Source: Planctomycetales bacterium
GTDB taxonomy: Bacteria > Planctomycetota > Planctomycetia > Pirellulales > Pirellulaceae
DNA: 32,121 bases
Direction of reading: 5' to 3'
NCBI GenBank assembly: GCA_020427005.1
Contig: JAGQOY010000036.1
Location: 10,873-42,993, forward strand
The notes beneath the pieces are model-generated. The model searched no databases and was not told the DNA's origin. It worked only from the letters and a program-made list of their open reading frames with translations. Below are positions 27,308 to 32,121 of the stretch, piece by piece. Every line of letters starts with the position of its first letter. Position 1 is the first letter of the stretch. The position numbers and the translations under genes were made by a program.

Positions 27308-28474
27308 ATGAAGGAAGTTCGAAACGCGCTTCGGGATCAAATGACGGTTTCTCATTCCTTGGCGTACTTTGACCATGCGGCAGTTGCTCCGATTCCAGTG
27401 CGAACTCATGAAGCCATGGTGGAATACGTCCATGAGCTTGCCGAGTCAGGCGATATGCATTGGCTCAAGTGGGCAAAACAGCTTTCAGAGCTTCGCGAGC
27501 GAATTGCACAACTGATTACAGCCGATCCTTCGGAGATTGCGCTAGTAAGTAACACAACCTCAGGACTCTCGATTGTCGCAGAGAGTTTTCCCTGGCAACC
27601 CGGCGACAACGTGGTAACGCCAGAGAATGAATTCCCATCAAATCTGTTGCCATGGCGAAATCTTGAGCGCCGGGGCGTAGAGCACCGTACGTTCTCCGTG
27701 CCTTCTAATGGGGAATTGAGGATTGAGGATTTGGAAGCAGTCATGGATTCGAAAACAAGGCTAGTTTCGCTTAGCTGGGTTGGCTTTGCATCTGGCTATC
27801 GCATCGATGTTTCGCAATTTGCCAACTTCATTCATGGTCGAGGTTGTCTGCTCGTATTGGATGCGATTCAGGGATTGGGAGCGTTTCCTTTAAACGTCAA
27901 ATCATGCGACGTGGACTTTCTGGCAGCCGATGGGCACAAGTGGATGTTGGGACCGGAGGGGGCAGGATTATTGTATGTCAAGAAGAAACACTTGGAGCGG
28001 CTTCAGCCGATAGGCGTCGGATGGAATAGTCTCGCGGCGGGCTCGTTTGATCCAAATTCATGCCATTTAAAAAACACGATGGCTCGGTTTGAAGGTGGTT
28101 CTTACAACATGGCGGGACTGATCGGATTGGGGGCCAGCCTATCCACGCTGCTCGGTGTATTCGAAGCCAATTCGGTGGCAGCGATCGGTGATTGCATACT
28201 GGAAAATGTTGCTGAAATAGCCGAGCGTCTCCGGGGCGTTGGTTTTGAAGTTTCATTACCCGTGGAGTCCAAACATCGAAGTGGCATCGTGGGGGTTTCT
28301 CACTCTCGGTGGCAGGGCAATCTCGACGCTAATTCAATGTCAGCACGCAAGCACTGTTTGCAACATGGGATAGTTTGCAGCGTACGCAGCGGAAAATTGC
28401 GCGTAAGTACTCACGCATACAACAATTGCGACGACATAGAGCGATTGGTCTCTGCGTTGACGATGATCGTCTAA
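27308..28474 (+). CDS. Class V aminotransferase-fold PLP enzyme
   Basis: A 388-residue fold-type I PLP enzyme like the cysteine desulfurase and isopenicillin epimerase group. FDHAAVAPIP (21-30) is the N-terminal substrate segment. SNTTSG (81-86) binds the cofactor phosphate, Asp185 in LDAIQGLG pairs with the pyridine nitrogen, and Lys211 in ADGHKWMLGPEG is the Schiff base lysine. The mobile loop with the catalytic Cys of true cysteine desulfurases is not seen in the C-terminal part, so desulfurase activity is doubtful. An aminotransferase, lyase or epimerase role is possible. ATG at 27308 follows AAGG by six bases; an in-frame TTG at 27302 is less likely. The gene is monocistronic and faces the kinase gene. 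Confidence 0.88.
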   Translation: MKEVRNALRDQMTVSHSLAYFDHAAVAPIPVRTHEAMVEYVHELAESGDMHWLKWAKQLSELRERIAQLITADPSEIALVSNTTSGLSIVAESFPWQPGDNVVTPENEFPSNLLPWRNLERRGVEHRTFSVPSNGELRIEDLEAVMDSKTRLVSLSWVGFASGYRIDVSQFANFIHGRGCLLVLDAIQGLGAFPLNVKSCDVDFLAADGHKWMLGPEGAGLLYVKKKHLERLQPIGVGWNSLAAGSFDPNSCHLKNTMARFEGGSYNMAGLIGLGASLSTLLGVFEANSVAAIGDCILENVAEIAERLRGVGFEVSLPVESKHRSGIVGVSHSRWQGNLDANSMSARKHCLQHGIVCSVRSGKLRVSTHAYNNCDDIERLVSALTMIV

Positions 28475-28645
28475 GATTGTAAGACGAACGCAATGAAGGC
28501 GTGCACATTCTATGAAGAGTTAGTACTGTGGTGGCGATACTAGAGCAAACTTCACAAAAGAGCAGTGTTTTTTCGCCCGTTTGATCAATGACATTCCTGG
28601 ATAACACAGGCTGTAAGTCTGTGCGACTCGAATTAGCAGGCTGCT

Positions 28646-28708
28646 GAAAAAGTAACTCGAAGCGTCAGCGAGGAAATGTGCCCAGCCCCTCGCGACGCTT
28701 TGGGTTAC
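28646..28708 (-). terminator. Intrinsic terminator of the kinase gene
   Basis: On the minus strand GTAACCCAAAGCGTCGCGAGG pairs with the complementary arm 28652-28673 over about 20 positions with a few mismatches and one extra base, leaving a 14-base loop. It is followed at once by TTTTT (28647-28651). It lies 46 bases after the kinase stop codon. The stem is unusually long for a terminator, so it may also be a member of a dispersed hairpin repeat that serves as terminator. The gene on the other strand ends about 170 bases away. Confidence 0.75.
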
Positions 28709-28753
28709 TAATCGTCCACAAGATTTTGCAAATTCGACTTTTTCATCACCTTG

Positions 28754-30406
28754 CTAGAGTTCTTGCCAACGGTCTCGAATCGAGGCGGGGATGCTATTGC
28801 TATTTAACAAATGATCGATTTGTTTGGCATCAGAATTGGTCAATTGATCATTTAATTGTTTTGCTTCCCTTAAAGACTCTTCTGAAGCTTTATCATTGTT
28901 GGCTTGCTGAATACAGGCTTTTTCAATCCAAGCCGCGGTTAACAGCAAGTCCTCCATTTTGGGTTCATGATGCAAGATCAGATGTATTTTTGATAGAGCT
29001 TCTTCGTAGGCGCCTGTTTTCTTGAGCGTTCGAGCGGATTGAAGCCAAGCAAATCCAAAATATAGTCGATTCTGCTCCGAACTGGCAGAAAAGTTGGCAG
29101 GTATGGACTCCCACCGCTGCTCCATTGTTTCAGGATCAGCGGGGCCAAGCAATATTGACAAGTATTGTTGTGCAGCGGTTGATTCAATCGGTATGTCAAT
29201 GTTGCTGTCAACATCTAATTCCAGCAGGTCCAATGTAGGCAGAAAAGCCCACGCACCGGCCGCGAACATTCCGATAGCCAGTAGCATCGCCATAGCAAGC
29301 GTTAGCCATTGGCGCCTGCGAACTGCAAGTCGATTGTTAATTCGTCGCTGTAACGCGAGAGTTGCATGAGATGGGCCGGCAGATGAAATCTGATAAATGC
29401 CGGGAAGAGGGACCGTTTGATCTGGCCAGTAATCAGCAAGATCTCCTAAACGATGTTGCTTTAAGAAGTCCAGCACTGCGTTGGGATCGCTGAAGCGGTC
29501 GCTAGGGTTTTTTTTCAGGAGGACTTCAACCAACTTCTTAATTGTTTCTGGTAGGTCGGAGCGATACTGTTGAATATCAGGCACTTGAGCCTGAACATGC
29601 TGCATCGCCAGTGCCAAGGGCGTTTCGCCTGTAAACGGCGGTCGTCCAGAAAGCATATGGTAAATGGTCACTCCGAGCGAATACAAATCACTTCTGACAT
29701 CCACCAAACCATCTTGGATCTGTTCAGGGCTCATGTACATGGGCGTACCGAGCGTCGTACCAGCGCGAGTGAGTTGCGGATCATCACTCAATAACACTCT
29801 CGCAAGACCAAAGTCAGCGACTTTAACGTCTCCTTCTTTGGTAAGCATAATGTTCTCGGGCTTGATGTCTCGATGAACAATGCCACTGGAAGCCGATTTA
29901 TTCAGTGCCGCCAAGACCTGCAATACAATACTCAATGTCTCTGGGATCTCCAGTTGTCGGTCGGCTTGTGAGGGGCGTTTTCCGACAGGCATATCGGCTC
30001 CGCCAGAACTACCCGATTGGCGATCCAGAGGGAGTGTAGAGTTTTCTTGGTAGGCCTCTTTGCCGTGAGTTAGGTATTGGCGAAGGTTGGCTCCAGGAAT
30101 GTACTCTTGGGCTATGTACCGACGATCATTATCCTGCCCGACGTCATAAACCTGAACAATATTGGGATGGATGAGAGAGGCGGCAGCCCTAGCTTCTTGA
30201 AGAAATCGCTGCAGATGAATCTCGTCGGAGGCCAAGGAAGGTCGAAGGACCTTGATTGCGGACGGACGAAGCAATTCCTCATGGACGGCGTAATATACGT
30301 CCGCCATCCCTCCGCGTCCGAGGTGTCGTTCGATACGGTAAGCACCGATATGATCTCCCGGCTGAAGCAGATGTGAGACTGAGGAATTCGAGTCAGGATC
30401 ATTCAT
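28754..30406 (-). CDS. Membrane-anchored Ser/Thr protein kinase, PknB-like
   Basis: A 550-residue Hanks-type kinase. The catalytic domain (about 20-320) has the glycine loop GRGGMADV (30-37), Lys52, HRDIKPEN (178-185), DFG (198-200), SPEQ (226-229) and DVRSDLYSLG (236-245), so it should be active. An insert of about 40 residues (115-155, rich in Ser, Gly and Gln) lengthens the region before the catalytic loop. One transmembrane helix follows at 368-388, then about 160 outer residues with helical pairs such as YFGFAWLQSARTLKKTGAYE, which look like TPR-type repeats. The ATG at 30406 is preferred; an in-frame TTG at 30466 would add 20 residues. The signal it senses and its targets are unknown, and nothing nearby suggests a link to the other genes. 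Confidence 0.92.
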   Translation of the reverse strand: MNDPDSNSSVSHLLQPGDHIGAYRIERHLGRGGMADVYYAVHEELLRPSAIKVLRPSLASDEIHLQRFLQEARAAASLIHPNIVQVYDVGQDNDRRYIAQEYIPGANLRQYLTHGKEAYQENSTLPLDRQSGSSGGADMPVGKRPSQADRQLEIPETLSIVLQVLAALNKSASSGIVHRDIKPENIMLTKEGDVKVADFGLARVLLSDDPQLTRAGTTLGTPMYMSPEQIQDGLVDVRSDLYSLGVTIYHMLSGRPPFTGETPLALAMQHVQAQVPDIQQYRSDLPETIKKLVEVLLKKNPSDRFSDPNAVLDFLKQHRLGDLADYWPDQTVPLPGIYQISSAGPSHATLALQRRINNRLAVRRRQWLTLAMAMLLAIGMFAAGAWAFLPTLDLLELDVDSNIDIPIESTAAQQYLSILLGPADPETMEQRWESIPANFSASSEQNRLYFGFAWLQSARTLKKTGAYEEALSKIHLILHHEPKMEDLLLTAAWIEKACIQQANNDKASEESLREAKQLNDQLTNSDAKQIDHLLNSNSIPASIRDRWQEL

Positions 30407-30482
30407 TCGATATTGTAGCCCAGAAAAGTGATCGCTAGAAAACCTAAGTGCTGCGCATTCATTCAAGCTGATCAGGAGTGGC

Positions 30483-30510
30483 CCTGCCCTCGCTGTCGCT
30501 CGAGGGTAGG
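30483..30510. repeat. Inverted repeat upstream of the kinase gene
   Basis: CCTGCCCTCG (30483-30492) pairs with CGAGGGTAGG (30501-30510) at nine of ten positions around an eight-base loop. It has no U tract on either side. Its CCTCGCTG core is also present, in reverse complement, in the long hairpin downstream of the kinase gene, so the two may belong to one dispersed hairpin family. Confidence 0.5.
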
Positions 30511-30752
30511 ATCCCAGCGAGTTAAAGCCCTATTGTAGAACTTTGCTCGGCCCCAGTGAACAAAATTTGCCTGGGAGGACTCACGTTACTAAATTTAAGT
30601 GTACCATCCTTTCCATCTTCCCTCGACAAAGGGGAATTGCGATCCAGCTCAAAAAACGGTCGCGGTTGTGTGGTTTAATTTCTGGATCCGTGCGGCGGCC
30701 AAAACGAACCGCCCTGCATCTATGGCACCTAAGACGAACCACCTGCGCCTTC

Positions 30753-30821
30753 GGCTGCGGGTCAAACTAAATCGTCATGTCCGCAAGGTGTAAAGTGGCG
30801 CCGGGGGGCTGCGGGTCAAAC
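30753..30821. repeat. Short direct repeat pair
   Basis: The 15-base sequence GGCTGCGGGTCAAAC occurs at 30753-30767 and again at 30807-30821, 54 bases apart. No gene, target-site pattern or palindrome is linked to it. It may mark a duplicated GC-rich spacer. Confidence 0.45.
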
Positions 30822-30844
30822 GAGTTCAATCGGCGAGTTTTTTT

Positions 30845-30863
30845 CAGGCCACCCAAGGGCCTG
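30845..30863 (-). terminator. Hairpin after the Rrf2 gene, weak terminator candidate
   Basis: CAGGCC and GGCCTG form a six-pair GC-rich stem with a seven-base loop, ten bases after the Rrf2 stop codon. On the coding strand it is followed by A residues and not by T, so it is not a standard intrinsic terminator, although its position fits an end-of-transcript hairpin. Confidence 0.35.
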
Positions 30864-30872
30864 TTACCGCGA

Positions 30873-31298
30873 TCAAATGAAAAACATGGGCTGAGCCGAG
30901 TTTTGCATCCGGAGAAGTAGGTCATCTAGAGTCTGACCCTTGAGAAAATCCTGTTGGAGAGTCTCGAGGGATCGCCAAACGTCGTGTACAACTTCGTTCA
31001 ACAAGTTTGAGCAGGTCCCATCAGGAAGATTCGGAGATGTGGGGCAAATAACGTCCAGGATATCTGCGATGACAATACAATGTGGAGGTTTATCCAACTT
31101 GAAGCCTCCATTCGGACCTCTGGAACTGCTGACCAACCCCGCGGAACGCAATTGCTGTAAGATCTGAACCAAGAATTGGTTGGGAATCCCGTACTCAATC
31201 GAAATCGATTTGGCAGAGACCAAATCACCTGCATTGAATTCTTTGGCGAGCGCCAGCATGGCAACTGTGGCATAGTGTGCTTTTATGGGAAGTTGCAT
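30873..31298 (-). CDS. Rrf2 family transcriptional regulator
   Basis: The 141-residue protein has the Rrf2 N-terminal winged helix: HYATVAMLALAKEF (8-21), then VSAKSISIEYGIPNQFLVQI (27-46) as the helix-turn-helix, and the wing SSRGPNGGFKL (58-68), which is highly characteristic. Cysteines at 74, 85 and 96 do not match the tight C-x5-C-x5-C spacing of IscR, so an iron-sulfur cluster is not certain. ATG at 31298 has GGAG seven bases upstream. It lies 66 bases after the cysH-like gene on the same strand and is probably co-transcribed with it, which suggests control of sulfur assimilation in the manner of CymR. Autoregulation through the palindrome in the gap is possible. Confidence 0.92.
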   Translation of the reverse strand: MQLPIKAHYATVAMLALAKEFNAGDLVSAKSISIEYGIPNQFLVQILQQLRSAGLVSSSRGPNGGFKLDKPPHCIVIADILDVICPTSPNLPDGTCSNLLNEVVHDVWRSLETLQQDFLKGQTLDDLLLRMQNSAQPMFFI

Positions 31299-31329
31299 TG
31301 GAATGCTCCGATGAATTCAAAAGCACAAG

Positions 31330-31358
31330 CTAGTCAATTGCAATTATGTCAAAACTAG
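31330..31358 (-). promoter_or_regulatory. Possible promoter and operator of the Rrf2 gene
   Basis: The gap between the cysH-like and Rrf2 genes holds a perfect -35-like TTGACA (31347-31352 on the minus strand), a ten-base palindrome AATTGCAATT (31336-31345) and outer arms CTAGT/ACTAG (31330-31334 and 31354-31358). A good -10 box at the expected spacing is not seen (CTTGTG). Rrf2 proteins bind dyad sites, so autoregulation is plausible but unproven. Confidence 0.3.
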
Positions 31359-31364
31359 AATACA

Positions 31365-32120
31365 TCATTGGGAGTGGAGACCACATTCTTTCTTTTGGAA
31401 TCCACTCCATCGCCCTGCACGTTCATCTTCACCTGGCAAAATACTTCTTGTGCAAGGCCAGCATCCAATGCTCGTATATCCCTGATCATGCAAGGGGTTA
31501 TATGGAATATCATACTTCGTTATCAGACCCCAGACATCTTTTTTCGTCCAATTAGCAAGCGGACTAACTTTCACCAATCCAAATTTCTTATCCCAGCCAA
31601 CGATCGGCGCAACTGAGCGATCAGGACTTTGATCCCGCCGAATGGCGCTTGCCCAGGCGTCAAAACCCTGCGCAGCTTTGGTAAGAACATCTAGTTTTCG
31701 TTCTTTACAACAGCGGTTGGGATCCGTCTTGTAGACAGGACCACCATTGAGTTTCTCATATTGTTCCACCGTCAAATCAGGACTTTTCAATTCCACAGCG
31801 ATGCCATAACGCCGTAATACCTTATCACGCAGCTCCAATGTTTCTGGAAACTGATAGCCAGTGTCAAGATTGAAAACTGGGGTATCGGGTGCGGTTTCAG
31901 CCAACATATGGATGATGCACATACCCTCTGGGCCAAAAGCTGTTGCCATCGTGAACTTGGGTGCAAACCGTGAAGCGGCCCAAGCCAAGATCTCCTGTGG
32001 CGAAGCAGTTTCCAAACGAGAACTCGCGGAAGCAATTTCTTCCAATAGGCCTTGTGTGGGAGTCGGCGGCTTGGGCTGTAGGTCGCCACCGGTGAACAAA
32101 GAAAGCGTGGGCAATTGCAT
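31365..32120 (-). CDS. cysH: Adenylyl-sulfate or phosphoadenylyl-sulfate reductase
   Basis: A 251-residue protein with the CysH layout, which reduces activated sulfate to sulfite using thioredoxin or glutaredoxin. The PP-loop-like region is TMATAFGPEGM (57-67). LDTGYQFPET (85-94) is conserved. RRDQSP (161-166) is in the substrate site. Two cysteine pairs, CC at 137-138 and CxxC at 220-223, are the ligands of a 4Fe-4S cluster, and the catalytic Cys246 lies in KKECGLH near the C-terminus. The paired cysteines are typical of enzymes that use APS in place of PAPS, so assimilatory APS reductase is the better name. The ATG at 32118-32120 is one base from the window edge, so a start further upstream cannot be ruled out. 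Confidence 0.93.
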   Translation of the reverse strand: MQLPTLSLFTGGDLQPKPPTPTQGLLEEIASASSRLETASPQEILAWAASRFAPKFTMATAFGPEGMCIIHMLAETAPDTPVFNLDTGYQFPETLELRDKVLRRYGIAVELKSPDLTVEQYEKLNGGPVYKTDPNRCCKERKLDVLTKAAQGFDAWASAIRRDQSPDRSVAPIVGWDKKFGLVKVSPLANWTKKDVWGLITKYDIPYNPLHDQGYTSIGCWPCTRSILPGEDERAGRWSGFQKKECGLHSQ

Positions 32121-32121
32121 G

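Larger units (their letters stand above)
30407..30872. other. Intergenic region of about 465 bases with hairpins and short direct repeats
   Basis: No supported gene lies between the kinase start and the end of the Rrf2 gene. It holds a hairpin at 30483-30510, a 15-base direct repeat (GGCTGCGGGTCAAAC at 30753-30767 and 30807-30821) and a hairpin just after the Rrf2 gene. Open plus-strand frames here are Arg- and Pro-rich without motifs. The local GC content is higher than in the genes on either side. Confidence 0.5.

Noticed and set aside
1..32121. CRISPR arrays, insertion sequences, tRNA or rRNA genes
   Set aside because: I looked for regularly spaced repeats, transposase frames, terminal inverted repeats and tRNA arm patterns and saw none.

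Overview
The window is most likely chromosomal DNA of a planctomycete (Planctomycetota, probably Pirellulales). I base this on the mixed, roughly 45-50% GC composition, the many genes without a clear Shine-Dalgarno site, a PknB-like kinase with a membrane anchor and helical C-terminal domain, and a small two-helix membrane protein of a kind I associate with that phylum. This is inference from style, not a proven placement.

Region 1 (1 to about 25.7 kb, all genes on the minus strand, read from right to left) is a surface polysaccharide locus. In transcription order it holds: a WbpO-type UDP-HexNAc 6-dehydrogenase, a WbpP-type UDP-GlcNAc 4-epimerase, asparagine synthase-like amidotransferase 3, a GT4 glycosyltransferase, amidotransferase 2, a Wzx-type flippase, a methyltransferase, a polytopic protein that could be the polymerase, a GT4, an acyltransferase-3/SGNH O-acetyltransferase, a GT4, a gap with a broken gene remnant, amidotransferase 1, WecB (UDP-GlcNAc 2-epimerase), a two-domain oxidoreductase, a WbuB-like GT4, a heparinase II/III family protein, an acyl carrier protein, and a partial gene starting with TTG that runs off the left edge. 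Several neighbours share overlapping stop/start codons (TAATG, TGATG, ATGA), which points to coupled translation.

Read together, the precursors are UDP-GalNAc, UDP-GalNAcA and UDP-ManNAc. Three separate glutamine-dependent amidotransferases suggest that uronic acid carboxyls are turned into amides. O-acetyl, methyl and possibly acyl groups are added, and the unit is flipped by Wzx. No initiating sugar-phosphate transferase and no Wza/Wzc export genes are present here, so the locus must continue outside the window or be completed elsewhere.

Region 2 (about 25.7 to 27.3 kb) is mostly non-coding: the leader of the polysaccharide operon, a stretch with several inverted repeats and a possible 48-residue ORF, a small membrane protein gene, and a divergent promoter region with a 15-bp palindrome. 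Region 3 (27.3 to 32.1 kb) is ordinary housekeeping and accessory DNA: a class V aminotransferase-fold protein (+), a Ser/Thr protein kinase (-) that ends at a strong hairpin terminator, an Rrf2 family regulator (-), and a CysH-type APS/PAPS reductase (-) directly upstream of the regulator.

The most interesting points are the triple amidotransferase set with the GalNAcA pathway, the ACP plus ligase-like gene at the end of a glycan operon, and the fragment of a second two-domain oxidoreductase gene at 9316-9426.
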